Positions 19,411 to 27,715 are shown, counted from the stretch's first letter. The stretch is DNA of 50,678 bases from Antarcticimicrobium sp. (GCF_029212575.1 NZ_JARGPK010000006.1:1-50678); one strand, 5' to 3'. The notes: a model not told the origin generated them from the letters alone. Numbers and translations are program-made.

Positions 19411-20589
19411 ATGGTGCAGGACGCTGACGATATCACGCGGTTTCGCGCCGACATCCGGGCGTGGCTGGACGCGAACTGCCCGCAGGAAATGCGCGACGGC
19501 GCTGTTGATGAGGATAGCATCTGCTGGGGCGGCAAGAACTGGAACTTTACGTCAGAGGCGCAAAAAACCTGGCTCGAACGCTGCGCGGCGGCAGGCTACA
19601 CCGTGCCGACCTGGCCGAAAGAGTATGGCGGCGCCGGGCTGAACCGGGACCAGGAGAAGATCTTTTACGAGGAACTGGCGCACATCAACGCGCGTCGGCC
19701 GCTGCAAAGCTTCGGCATCTGGATGCTGGGGCCGGCGCTGCTCCATTTCGGGACCGATGCGCAAAAGCTGCATTTCCTGCCGCCCATCGCGCGCGGTGAG
19801 ATTCGCTGGTGCCAGGGCTATTCCGAGCCGGGCGCCGGATCGGACCTCGCCAGCGTGCAGACCAGGGCGGAAGACAAGGGCGATCACTGGCTGGTCAACG
19901 GGCAAAAGGTCTGGACCTCCTACGCCGACAAGGCCGACTGGATCTTTGCCCTGCTGCGCACCGACAAAGACGCGCCCAAGCACAAGGGCATCTCCTTCGT
20001 CCTGATCGACATGGAAAGCGAAGGGGTTTCCACCCGACCGATCCGCCTGATTTCCGGGGCCTCGCCGTTCTGCGAGACGTTTTTCGACAACGTGAAAGTG
20101 CCGAAATCCTATGGCGCGGAGATTCCCGCGCAGGTCGGCGAGGTCAACCGTGGCTGGGACGTGGCGAAATACCTGCTGACCCATGAGCGCGAGATGATCT
20201 CGGGCTCGGCCATGCTGGCGGGCAGCGGCCGGTCGCTGGGTGCGATCCTGTCCGAAAGCGGGCATCTCGACGACCCGATCCTGCGTGCCGATGCGATGCG
20301 CGCCGAGATCGACGAACTGGCCTTTGGCCTGACGCTGGAACGCTACAAGGACCAGTCCGAATCCGGGCAGGGCACCGGCGATGCCTCGGCCATGCTGAAA
20401 TACGTCGGCACCGAGCTGAACAAGGCCCGGCAAGAGCTGATCATGTCCGGCGCGGGCAGTGATGCGCTGGAGTGGGATGACGGGCGCGCGCCGCTCTGGC
20501 TGCGCAGCAAAGCGAACTCGATCGAGGGCGGCACGTCGGAGGTGATGCTGAGCATCCTGTCGCGCCGGGTGCTCGGGTTGCCGGGGTGA
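19411..20589 (+). CDS. Acyl-CoA dehydrogenase, likely catalytic subunit of a heteromer
   Basis: A 392-residue FAD-dependent acyl-CoA dehydrogenase that would oxidise an acyl-CoA to a 2-enoyl-CoA. It has the N-terminal helical domain (EYGGAGLNRDQEKIFYEELA), the middle beta-domain with QGYSEPGAGSDLASVQTRA and KVWTSYADKADWIFALLRT, and the C-terminal NSIEGGTSEVMLSILSRRVLGLPG. The latter form is typical of proteobacterial and actinobacterial enzymes from ring- or side-chain-degradation clusters. Start ATG 19411 follows GGGGGAGG. A second, divergent acyl-CoA dehydrogenase starts within a few bases of its stop. Confidence 0.92.
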   Translation: MVQDADDITRFRADIRAWLDANCPQEMRDGAVDEDSICWGGKNWNFTSEAQKTWLERCAAAGYTVPTWPKEYGGAGLNRDQEKIFYEELAHINARRPLQSFGIWMLGPALLHFGTDAQKLHFLPPIARGEIRWCQGYSEPGAGSDLASVQTRAEDKGDHWLVNGQKVWTSYADKADWIFALLRTDKDAPKHKGISFVLIDMESEGVSTRPIRLISGASPFCETFFDNVKVPKSYGAEIPAQVGEVNRGWDVAKYLLTHEREMISGSAMLAGSGRSLGAILSESGHLDDPILRADAMRAEIDELAFGLTLERYKDQSESGQGTGDASAMLKYVGTELNKARQELIMSGAGSDALEWDDGRAPLWLRSKANSIEGGTSEVMLSILSRRVLGLPG

Positions 20590-20594
20590 CTGAC

Positions 20595-21710
20595 ATGACA
20601 AAACTGGTACGAACCGAAGAAGAAACCATGCTGGCCGATGCCGCGCGCGGCTTTCTCGACGAGGCGACCCCGGTGGCCAGGCTGCGCGCGCTGCGCGATG
20701 CGGGCCAGACCCACGATCCCGCCCTCTGGCAGGAGATGGCCCTGATGGGCTGGGCCGGGGTTCTGGTGCCCGAGGCCGCAGGCGGCGCCGACATGGGGTT
20801 CGCCGCCGCCAACGTGCTGGCCGAGGAGATGGGCAAAAGCCTGAGCGCGAGCCCGTTTCTGTCGACCGCCGTGATCGCCGCCACCGCCCTGCGGCAGGTG
20901 TCGGATGCGCGCGCGACCGAGGCCATGCGTGCCATCGCCGAGGGCGGGCGCACCTATGCGCTGGCCATCGACGAGGGCGCCAAGCACGACCCGGAGGCCA
21001 CCACGCTGCGCGCCGAACGGGTCGGAAACGGTTTTCGCCTCACGGGCGAGAAACGCTTTGTCGTCGATGGCGGCTTTGTCGACCGGCTGCTGGTGCTGGC
21101 GCGCACCGATGACGGGCTGACCCTGTTCGACATTCCCGCCGACCGCGCCGGAATCGCGCGCGACGCGCAACCGATGATCGACAGCCGCGACGCGGCGCGG
21201 ATCAGGTTTTCCGGAGTCGAGGCGACGGGCGAGGACGTGCTGGGCCAGGTCGATGATGCGATGACCGTGCTGGCGCCGGCGTTGCGCGCGGGGCAGGCGG
21301 CGCTGGCCGCCGAGATGACCGGGCTGGCCGCCGGGGCCTTCGGGCTGACGCTGGGCTATCTCAAGGAGCGCAAGCAGTTCGGCGTGTTGATCGGCGGCTT
21401 CCAGGCGTTGCAACACCGCGCCGCGCACCTGTGGTGCGACTGCGAGGTGACAGCCTCGGCCATCCTGCACGCGGGACGGATGCTGGACAACGACCCGGCC
21501 AATGCCGCGCTTGCGGTGTCGCTGGCCAAGGCGCGTGCCAGCCAGACCGCGCAACTCGCGGTGCAGGAGGGGGTGCAGATGCATGGCGGGATCGGCATGA
21601 CCGACGCTTTCGACATGGGCTTTTACATGAAGCGCGCCCGTGTCGGGGCCGAATGGCTGGGCGATTATGGCTATCACGCGGGCGTCGTCGCCCGGTTGCG
21701 CGGATTCTGA
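20595..21710 (+). CDS. Acyl-CoA dehydrogenase, likely second subunit
   Basis: A 371-residue acyl-CoA dehydrogenase-like protein. The helical domain reads ALMGWAGVLVPEAAGGADMGF, and the C-terminal domain has GYLKERKQFGVLIGGFQALQH and VQEGVQMHGGIGMTDAFDM. The middle domain is shortened and lacks the strong EPxAGSD motif of its partner; it has KRFVVDGGFVDRLLVLART instead. This is the pattern of the partner subunit in alpha2-beta2 dehydrogenases. A GTG at 20586 overlaps the previous stop, but ATG 20595 is better spaced from GGGGTG. The tight link supports one complex with the upstream gene. Confidence 0.88.
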   Translation: MTKLVRTEEETMLADAARGFLDEATPVARLRALRDAGQTHDPALWQEMALMGWAGVLVPEAAGGADMGFAAANVLAEEMGKSLSASPFLSTAVIAATALRQVSDARATEAMRAIAEGGRTYALAIDEGAKHDPEATTLRAERVGNGFRLTGEKRFVVDGGFVDRLLVLARTDDGLTLFDIPADRAGIARDAQPMIDSRDAARIRFSGVEATGEDVLGQVDDAMTVLAPALRAGQAALAAEMTGLAAGAFGLTLGYLKERKQFGVLIGGFQALQHRAAHLWCDCEVTASAILHAGRMLDNDPANAALAVSLAKARASQTAQLAVQEGVQMHGGIGMTDAFDMGFYMKRARVGAEWLGDYGYHAGVVARLRGF

Positions 21711-21720
21711 AGGAGCGATC

Positions 21721-22542
21721 ATGACACCTGAAACCCTGTTCAACCTGGCCGGCAAGACGGCACTGGTCACCGGCGGCGCCACCGGCATCGGCCGCATGGC
21801 CGCCGAGGGGCTGGTCCGTGCCGGCGCCCGCGTGCTGATCGCCAGCCGCAAGGGCGACGCCTGCGCCGCCGTGGCCGAAGAACTCAACGCGCTCGGCGCC
21901 CCCGGGAAAGCCGAGGGCTTTGCCGGAGACGTCGGCAGCGAGGAGGGCATCGACGCTCTCGTGCAAGAGGTCAGGAACAGAACGGAAGTCCTTGATATCC
22001 TGATGAACAACGCGGGCCGCACCTGGGGGGCGCCACTGGGCGAGTTCCCCTATGAGGGCTGGGACAAGGTGCTGGGGCTCAATGTCTCCGGCCCGTTCCA
22101 CCTGACCCAGAAACTGCTGCCGATGCTGATCGCCTCGGGCAGCATTGATGACCCGGCGCGGGTGGTCAACGTCGGCTCGGTCATGGGCGAGGTGCCGATG
22201 GGCGACGGCGCCTATAGCTACTCGGCCTCCAAGGCGGCGGTGATGCACCTGACCAAGATCCTGGCCAAGGAACTGGCGGGGCAGGCGATCACCGTCAACG
22301 CGCTGGCGCCGGGGCCCTTCGTGTCGAAAATGACCTCTTTCGCCACTGGTGACGAGGAAAAGCGCGCCAAGGTGGGCGCAGGCGTACCGCTGCGCCGGGT
22401 CGGCCGCGACGAGGATATCGCCGGCTGCATGCTGTTTCTCTGCGGCCGTGGCGGGGCCTATGTGACCGGGGCGGTGATCCCGGTCTCGGGCGGGCTCAAC
22501 GTGCAGGTGGGCAGCAACATCTTCGCGCCGGCGCTCGAGTGA
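21721..22542 (+). CDS. SDR-family dehydrogenase
   Basis: A 273-residue classical short-chain dehydrogenase/reductase. TGGATGIG near residues 19-26 binds the nucleotide, NNAG follows, and the catalytic Ser-Tyr-Lys appear in NVGSVMGE and YSYSASKAAV. Asp/Arg after beta-2 (IASRKGD) suggests NADP preference. The cofactor end PVSGGLNVQVG is complete. It starts at ATG 21721 with GGAGCG upstream, ten bases after the second dehydrogenase subunit, and overlaps the start region of the next SDR. A hydroxyacyl-CoA or alcohol substrate is inferred from context. Confidence 0.9.
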   Translation: MTPETLFNLAGKTALVTGGATGIGRMAAEGLVRAGARVLIASRKGDACAAVAEELNALGAPGKAEGFAGDVGSEEGIDALVQEVRNRTEVLDILMNNAGRTWGAPLGEFPYEGWDKVLGLNVSGPFHLTQKLLPMLIASGSIDDPARVVNVGSVMGEVPMGDGAYSYSASKAAVMHLTKILAKELAGQAITVNALAPGPFVSKMTSFATGDEEKRAKVGAGVPLRRVGRDEDIAGCMLFLCGRGGAYVTGAVIPVSGGLNVQVGSNIFAPALE

Positions 22543-22562
22543 TGAAAACGAAAGGACAAGAC

Positions 22563-23492
22563 ATGGACATCCGATTTGACGGGCGGGTCGCCATCGTCAC
22601 CGGCGCGGGCGCCGGTCTGGGCCGCAGTCACGCGCTGGGGCTGGCGGCGCGTGGCGCAAAAGTGGTGATCAACGATCTGGGCGCCTCGACCGAAGGCGAG
22701 GGGCGGTCCGAGAGCGCCGCCAGCGCCGTGGTGGACGAGATCCGCGCCGGTGGTGGCGAGGCGATCGCCCATGGCGCCGATGTCGCAGACGAGGCCGGGG
22801 TGCGCGACATGGTCGATCAGGCCATGGGGCAATGGGGCCGCATCGACATCCTGGTCAACAACGCCGGCATCCTGCGCGACAAGACATTCGCCAAGATGAC
22901 GCTGGACGATTTCCGCAAGGTGGTCGACGTGCACCTGATGGGCAGCGCCACCTGCGCCCACGCGGTCTGGCCGATCATGCGCGAGCGGAAATACGGGCGC
23001 ATCGTGCTGACCTCTTCCGCGTCCGGGCTTTACGGCAATTTTGGCCAGGCGAACTATGGCGCGGCTAAGGCGGCGATGATGGGGCTGATGAACGTGCTGC
23101 ACATGGAGGGCGCGCGCGACGATATCCGCGTCAACACCCTGGCGCCGACCGCCGCGACCCGCATGACCGAAAGCCTGATGCCCGAGCAGGCGCTGGAGCT
23201 TCTGGCGCCGGAAACCATCACCCCGGGGCTGCTCTACCTGGTGAGCGAGGATGCGCCCTCGCGGACCACCCTCGGCGCTGGGGCCGGCTGTTACGCGCTG
23301 ACCAAGGTCTACGAGACCGAGGGCGTCCTGCTGGAGGGGGCGGACAACACGCCCGAGGGGGTTGCGGCCCGCTTCGCCGAGATCTCCGACCCCGCCGGGC
23401 AGAAGGAGTTGACCGACGCCTTCCAGCAAACCCGGAAATACGCCCGCAAGGCCGCCGATGCGCGCGGTCTGACCCTGCCTTGGGGTGATTGA
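22563..23492 (+). CDS. SDR-family 3-hydroxyacyl-CoA dehydrogenase (17beta-HSD4-like)
   Basis: A 309-residue SDR resembling the dehydrogenase domain of multifunctional enzyme 2. GRVAIVTGAGAGLGRSHALGLAARGAKVVINDLG holds the NAD site, with the Asp of NDLG selecting NAD. NNAGILRDKTFAKM is characteristic of this subgroup, and the catalytic SSASGLYGNFGQANYGAAK is complete. It would oxidise (R)-3-hydroxyacyl-CoA, the product of a MaoC hydratase such as the one at 16014. AAGGA lies six bases before ATG 22563; an earlier in-frame start at 22539 overlaps the previous gene. Confidence 0.9.
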   Translation: MDIRFDGRVAIVTGAGAGLGRSHALGLAARGAKVVINDLGASTEGEGRSESAASAVVDEIRAGGGEAIAHGADVADEAGVRDMVDQAMGQWGRIDILVNNAGILRDKTFAKMTLDDFRKVVDVHLMGSATCAHAVWPIMRERKYGRIVLTSSASGLYGNFGQANYGAAKAAMMGLMNVLHMEGARDDIRVNTLAPTAATRMTESLMPEQALELLAPETITPGLLYLVSEDAPSRTTLGAGAGCYALTKVYETEGVLLEGADNTPEGVAARFAEISDPAGQKELTDAFQQTRKYARKAADARGLTLPWGD

Positions 23493-23498
23493 GGGCGC

Positions 23499-24158
23499 AT
23501 GGCCGAATTGCTGGTGATACGCCACGCGCAGGCGTCCTTCGGGGCCGGGGATGCGCAGAGCTACGACAGGCTCACCGATCTGGGGCACAAGCAGGCCAAG
23601 GTCGCGGGCGAAGCGCTGCGCGCCTCGGGCTGGGTTCCCGACCGGCTGATTACCGGCACCTTGCAGCGGCAACAGCAGACCCTGCGCTCGATGGGGTTCG
23701 GGGCGGCGCCGGAAACCCATCCCGGCTGGAACGAGTATGATTTCCACGATTTGCTGCACGCCCGCTTCGGCGGCGATGTGCCGGATGCGGTTGTCGGCGA
23801 TCGCAAGACACATTTCCGAACCCTGCGCGAAACCATCCTTGACTGGCAAGCCGGCGGGCTGGCCTCGGCGCGGGAAAGCTGGGCCGATTTCGCCGCCCGG
23901 GTCGAGGCCGCGCGAGCATATTCCACCGCCGATGCCGGGGAGCGCGTGCTCGTGGTCAGCTCCGGCGGCGCCATCGGACAGCTTGTCGCCGCCAGTCTGG
24001 ACGCGCCGCCGAAACAGATGATCGCGCTGAACCTGCAGATCAAGAACACCTCGATATCGCGATTCATCTTTTCAGCGCATCGATTTTTCCTGCATGAATT
24101 CAACACCACTCCGCATTTCGCGCCGCCCGGGGCCGCCGATTTGCTGACCTATAGCTGA
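23499..24158 (+). CDS. Histidine phosphatase family protein (RHA variant)
   Basis: A 219-residue phosphoglycerate-mutase-like protein. The phospho-acceptor motif is RHAQ in LLVIRHAQASFG, with Ala in place of the usual Gly. The second His expected in a V-x-H-G-G segment is replaced by VVSSGGAIGQL, so part of the catalytic set may be missing. It lies inside the catabolic operon, seven bases after the SDR gene and ten before the phosphotransferase. Similar genes are often seen beside ACAD11-like kinases; the role is not known to me. Confidence 0.82.
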   Translation: MAELLVIRHAQASFGAGDAQSYDRLTDLGHKQAKVAGEALRASGWVPDRLITGTLQRQQQTLRSMGFGAAPETHPGWNEYDFHDLLHARFGGDVPDAVVGDRKTHFRTLRETILDWQAGGLASARESWADFAARVEAARAYSTADAGERVLVVSSGGAIGQLVAASLDAPPKQMIALNLQIKNTSISRFIFSAHRFFLHEFNTTPHFAPPGAADLLTYS

Positions 24159-24167
24159 GGATGAGAG

Positions 24168-25205
24168 ATGACCAACACGTCCCAGACACTCGATCTCGAC
24201 GCGGTGGATGCCTACCTGCGGGCGCATCTACCCGGGTATGAGGGGCCGCTGGAGGCCACGAAATTCGCCGTCGGCCAGTCCAACCCCACCTTTCTGCTGA
24301 CCACCCCCGCGTGCAGATACGTGCTGCGGCGCAAGCCGCCGGGGGTGCTGCTGAAATCGGCCCATGCGGTCGACCGGGAGTTTAGAGTGCAGAACGCGCT
24401 GCAGGGCAGCAAGGTTCCGGTCGCAAGGATGCACCTGCTGTGCGAGGACGACAGCGTTATCGGCTCGGCCTTCTACGTGATGGATTTCCTCGACGGGCGC
24501 AACTTCGCCGACCCGAGGATGGAGGGCGAAAGCAATGCCACCCGCGCCGGGGTCATCGACGAGATGAACCGCGTGTTGGCCGAATTGCACAAGGTCGATA
24601 TCGACGCGGTCGGGCTGTCGGATTATGGCCCGCCGGGAAATTATTTCGAGCGCCAGGTGGGGCGCTGGTCGAAACAGTACCGCGCCTCCGAGACGGTCAG
24701 CGTTCCCGCGATGGACAGCCTGATGGAGCGGTTGGCGGATGCGATCCCGCCCGACGACGGGCAACGCACGCTGGTGCACGGCGATTACCGCATCGACAAC
24801 ATGATCTTTGCGCGCGACAGCACCGATTGCGTTGCGGTGCTGGACTGGGAGCTGTCGACCATCGGCCACCCCTATGCCGATCTGGCTGCGGTCATCATGC
24901 AATGGCAGATGCCGCCGGGAACCGAGGGACGGGGGCTGGCCGGTCTTGATCGCGCCGCCCTCGGGCTGCCCAGCGACGAGGCATTCATCGCAAGGTACTG
25001 CGACCGCCGCGGGTTGCCGGGGATCGACAACTTCGGATTCTACCTGTCGTTCTGCTTCTTCCGCATGGCGGGCATCATCCAGGGCGTGCTGAAACGCGCG
25101 CTGGACGGCAATGCCTCGAACCCGGAGCGGGGTCGGCAGCTGGGCCGCTACGTTCCGCTGTTCGCCGAGCATGGCCTTGCCGCGCTCGACAGCGGGGGGC
25201 GGTGA
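24168..25205 (+). CDS. ACAD11-like phosphotransferase (APH fold)
   Basis: A 345-residue kinase-fold protein of the aminoglycoside-phosphotransferase family. The N-lobe has FAVGQSNPTFLL and YVLRRKPPGVLL (ATP-binding Lys region), and the C-lobe has TLVHGDYRIDNMIF (catalytic HGDxxxxN) and AVLDWELSTIGHPYADLA (metal-binding D). This subgroup matches the N-terminal kinase domain of mammalian ACAD11, which phosphorylates 4-hydroxyacyl-CoA before its removal. Its place next to two acyl-CoA dehydrogenases and a phosphatase fits such chemistry. AGGATGAGAG precedes ATG 24168. Confidence 0.88.
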   Translation: MTNTSQTLDLDAVDAYLRAHLPGYEGPLEATKFAVGQSNPTFLLTTPACRYVLRRKPPGVLLKSAHAVDREFRVQNALQGSKVPVARMHLLCEDDSVIGSAFYVMDFLDGRNFADPRMEGESNATRAGVIDEMNRVLAELHKVDIDAVGLSDYGPPGNYFERQVGRWSKQYRASETVSVPAMDSLMERLADAIPPDDGQRTLVHGDYRIDNMIFARDSTDCVAVLDWELSTIGHPYADLAAVIMQWQMPPGTEGRGLAGLDRAALGLPSDEAFIARYCDRRGLPGIDNFGFYLSFCFFRMAGIIQGVLKRALDGNASNPERGRQLGRYVPLFAEHGLAALDSGGR

Positions 25206-25987
25206 TGGACCTGATCCCCGACGAGGACAAGGACCGCAACTTCATTACCGCGCTGGCGCGCGGGCTGGACGTGCTGCGCTGTTTCCGCCCGGGCGAGGCG
25301 GAGCTGACGAATACCGATTTCTCCGAGCGCACCGGTCTGCCCAAGCCGACGGTTTCGCGCCTGACCTACACGCTGTGCAAGCTGGAGTACCTCGTTGCCG
25401 ATCAACGCACCGGCACCTATCGGCTTGGGGCCGGGGTGCTGCATCTGGGCTTTGGCGTTCTGGCGGGGATGGAGATCGGCGACCGTGCCGCCGAGGTTCT
25501 GAGCGATCTGCAACAGGGTCCCAATTCCTATATCACGCCTGCCCTGGGCGAACGGTTCCGCGACGCAGTGATCTACATCGCCGTGCGAAGCTCGGTCGAG
25601 GACGTGTCGCTGACCATGCATGTGGGTTCGCGCATGCCGCTGTTTCATTCGGCGATCGGCCGCGCCATCCTTGTCGGCATGCCCGAGGACGCCCGCGAGG
25701 CCGCCTTCGCCGCAGCCTGCCGCGACGATCCCGATGGCGATGCCGCGCGCCGCAACGAGTTCGCGACAGCGCTGGCGGAGTATGGGGCGCAGGGGTTCTG
25801 TTCCGCCTACGGCAGCTGGCGCAGCGACGTGAACGGCATCGCCGTTCCGGTCTTTGCCCTCACCGGCAGCCGCATTTACGGATTGAACGTCGGTGGCCCG
25901 TCTTTCCACGTCAAGAAACGGCAGCTCGAAAGCCACTATGGTCCGCGCCTGATCGAGGCGGGAAAACGGCTCAGCCTGCGCCCCTGA
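25205..25987 (+). CDS. IclR-family transcriptional regulator
   Basis: A 260-residue IclR regulator. Residues 15-75 form the winged helix-turn-helix (ALARGLDVLRCF and FSERTGLPKPTVSRLTYTLCKLEYL). The remainder is the ligand-binding domain, with HSAIGRAILVGMP and AVPVFALTGSRIYGLNVGGPSF. It starts at ATG 25205, directly after a possible GTG at 25202 that overlaps the kinase stop, so it belongs to the operon it probably controls. Matching inverted repeats at 19370 and 26034 are candidate operators. The ligand is likely a pathway acid or CoA ester, unknown here. Confidence 0.92.
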   Translation: MDLIPDEDKDRNFITALARGLDVLRCFRPGEAELTNTDFSERTGLPKPTVSRLTYTLCKLEYLVADQRTGTYRLGAGVLHLGFGVLAGMEIGDRAAEVLSDLQQGPNSYITPALGERFRDAVIYIAVRSSVEDVSLTMHVGSRMPLFHSAIGRAILVGMPEDAREAAFAAACRDDPDGDAARRNEFATALAEYGAQGFCSAYGSWRSDVNGIAVPVFALTGSRIYGLNVGGPSFHVKKRQLESHYGPRLIEAGKRLSLRP

Positions 25988-26033
25988 CGCCGGGCGGTCG
26001 GACTACGAGAATCGCAAAAAATCCGAAACAATA

Positions 26034-26048
26034 TTTTGCTGTGCGGAA
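26034..26048. promoter_or_regulatory. Candidate IclR operator, site 2
   Basis: TTTTGC (26034-26039), TGT, GCGGAA (26043-26048), followed by CAAG. It shares layout and most bases with site 1 at 19370, including the TTTTGCT core and TGCG right half. It lies 47 bases after the iclR stop and about 160 bases before the predicted transporter promoter. Confidence 0.5.
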
Positions 26049-26158
26049 CAAGTGACGGCTCAGGACCCCGCGCAGGCCGGTTTGCGCAGGCCTGCGAACC
26101 GGAGGACGGGGCGCCGGACACGGTCGGAGGACGTCCGGATTCCGGATGATATTAGCGT

Positions 26159-26245
26159 GTGAAGTTAAAGTGATTTTTCAGGCTTTGATGTTGTAAAAAA
26201 CAATAAAAACAAATATATGTATCAACAAAATCACCTTACTTTTAC
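26159..26245. repeat. Long inverted repeat bracketing the transporter promoter
   Basis: Arm 26159-26177 and the reverse complement of arm 26227-26245 agree at 15 of 19 positions; the best part is AAAGTGATTTT against AAGGTGATTTT. The arm centres are 68 bases apart, and the promoter core lies wholly between them. This suggests one regulator bound at both ends. Confidence 0.55.
26191..26219 (+). promoter_or_regulatory. Predicted ABC transporter operon promoter
   Basis: TTGTAA (26191-26196) is followed after 17 bases by TATATG (26214-26219), within the most AT-rich part of the window. Confidence 0.7.
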
Positions 26246-26427
26246 CTCGATGAAAGGGGGAATGCCGTTCGTCGCGACAGACCGGAAACAAGGTCCGCGC
26301 TTGCGGTTTCGACGGTACGCGAAACCCGGTACCGAAGCTTGACTTTATCCTGCGATGTGCAACTCTTTCCCGAGGTGCGGCGCGCTGAGACGCAACAAGA
26401 GCCGCATCTCTCTATGGGAGGAGAAAA

Positions 26428-27672
26428 ATGCGGAAATCCATGAAGCTCGGCCTCGGTGCCGTGCTTGCGCTGACTGTTGGCGCAGGTGCTGCTTTGGCTG
26501 ACAACATCAAGATCGCCTATATTGATCCGTTGTCGGGTCCCTTTGCCAGCACTGGCAGCAACGGGCTGACCCAGTATCAGTTCGCGGCGGAGAGACTGGT
26601 CAACGAGGCCGGCGGCGTGCTCGACGGTCAGATGTTCGAAATCGTGCCCTTTGACAACAAGGTCAGCCCCAAGGAATCGCTGATCCAGCTCCAGGTCGCC
26701 ATCGACCAGGGCATCCGCTACATCGCGCAGGGCAACTCGTCCGGCGTGGCGCATGCGCTGACCGAGGCCATCGACAAGCACAACCGCCGCAACCCGGACA
26801 GCCGCGTGCTGTTCCTGAACTACTCGGCGGTTGATCCGGCGCTGACCAACGACGATTGCAACTTCTGGCACTTCCGCTTCGACGCCAACGCCGACATCAA
26901 GATGGATGCGCTGACCGATGTGATCGCCAAGAACGACGCCATCAAGAAGGTCTATGTCATCGGCCAGGACTATAGCTTCGGCAAGGCGGTCGCGGCTGCG
27001 ACGGTCCGGTTCCTTGGCGAAAAGCGCCCGGATATCGAGATCGTCGGCAACGAGCTGCACCCGATCGGCAAGGTCAAGGATTTCACCCCCTACGCGCGCA
27101 AGATCGTGGCGGCCGAGTCCGACGCCGTGATCACCGGCAACTGGGGCGCGGACATGCTGAACCTGGGCAAATCCCTGGTTGAAAACGATTTTGCCGGTCC
27201 GGTCTACACCTACTACGCGGCCGGCAGCGGCATCACCGCGGCGATCGGCGAATCCGGCAAGGGGACCATCCGCCTTGTCGCGCAAGGCCAGATCAACCCG
27301 CCCCCGTCCGAGGAGGCGGCCGAATACTACCGCGCCTTCGAGGCCAAGTATCCCGACGGCAATGTCGACCAGTCCCGGATCACCAACGTGATCGGCATGC
27401 TGGCCGAGGCCATCAAGACCGCCGGTTCGGCCACCGACGTGGTTGCGGTGGGCAAGGCGTTGGAGGGGATGGAGTATGACGACCTCTGGGGCGGCAAGGT
27501 CTACATGCGCCCGCAGGATCACCAGCTGATCCAGGACGTGCATATCCATGTCCATACCGACGAGGGCCTGACCTTTGACTATGACAAGTCCGGGTTCGGC
27601 GTTCTGGTCGAGGACACTATCGAGATGGCCGGCATGGACAGCCCGACAACCTGCAAGATGAAGCGGCCGTAA
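26428..27672 (+). CDS. ABC transporter periplasmic binding protein (branched-chain amino acid type)
   Basis: A 414-residue Peripla_BP_6-family receptor. The signal peptide has a basic start, a hydrophobic stretch and cleavage after GAALA (about residue 24). The mature protein starts with IAYIDPLSGPFASTGSNGLTQYQFA, the usual ligand-site opening, and has VIGQDYSFGKAVA in the hinge region. Such receptors bind not only amino acids but also amides and aromatic or other carboxylic acids. It is the first gene of a five-gene uptake operon inside the catabolic region, so the ligand may be the pathway substrate. GGGAGGAG precedes ATG 26428. Confidence 0.92.
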   Translation: MRKSMKLGLGAVLALTVGAGAALADNIKIAYIDPLSGPFASTGSNGLTQYQFAAERLVNEAGGVLDGQMFEIVPFDNKVSPKESLIQLQVAIDQGIRYIAQGNSSGVAHALTEAIDKHNRRNPDSRVLFLNYSAVDPALTNDDCNFWHFRFDANADIKMDALTDVIAKNDAIKKVYVIGQDYSFGKAVAAATVRFLGEKRPDIEIVGNELHPIGKVKDFTPYARKIVAAESDAVITGNWGADMLNLGKSLVENDFAGPVYTYYAAGSGITAAIGESGKGTIRLVAQGQINPPPSEEAAEYYRAFEAKYPDGNVDQSRITNVIGMLAEAIKTAGSATDVVAVGKALEGMEYDDLWGGKVYMRPQDHQLIQDVHIHVHTDEGLTFDYDKSGFGVLVEDTIEMAGMDSPTTCKMKRP

Positions 27673-27685
27673 CACCGGTCGCTGC

Positions 27686-27715
27686 GGCCCCCGCCCTGGA
27701 TCTCGGGCGGGGGCC
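27686..27715 (+). promoter_or_regulatory. Intercistronic 11-pair hairpin after the binding-protein gene
   Basis: GGCCCCCGCCC (27686-27696) pairs perfectly with GGGCGGGGGCC (27705-27715) around TGGATCTC. No T-run follows, so it is more likely an mRNA-stabilising or partial-termination element that raises binding-protein output over the permeases. Confidence 0.65.

Larger units (their letters stand above)
25988..26427 (+). other. 440-base control region between iclR and the ABC transporter operon
   Basis: No gene is seen. It contains the second candidate IclR site (26034-26048), an AT-rich block around 26160-26245 with a clear promoter bracketed by inverted-repeat arms, and a 7-pair hairpin GGTTTCG (26305-26311) with CGAAACC (26320-26326). 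The leader ends in a GGGAGGAG site before the transporter ATG. The leader from the predicted start is about 200 bases. Confidence 0.75.

Noticed and set aside
26305-26326. GGTTTCG/CGAAACC hairpin as a riboswitch
   Set aside because: A single short hairpin without conserved loop sequence or terminator partner; kept only as a note in the control-region entry.
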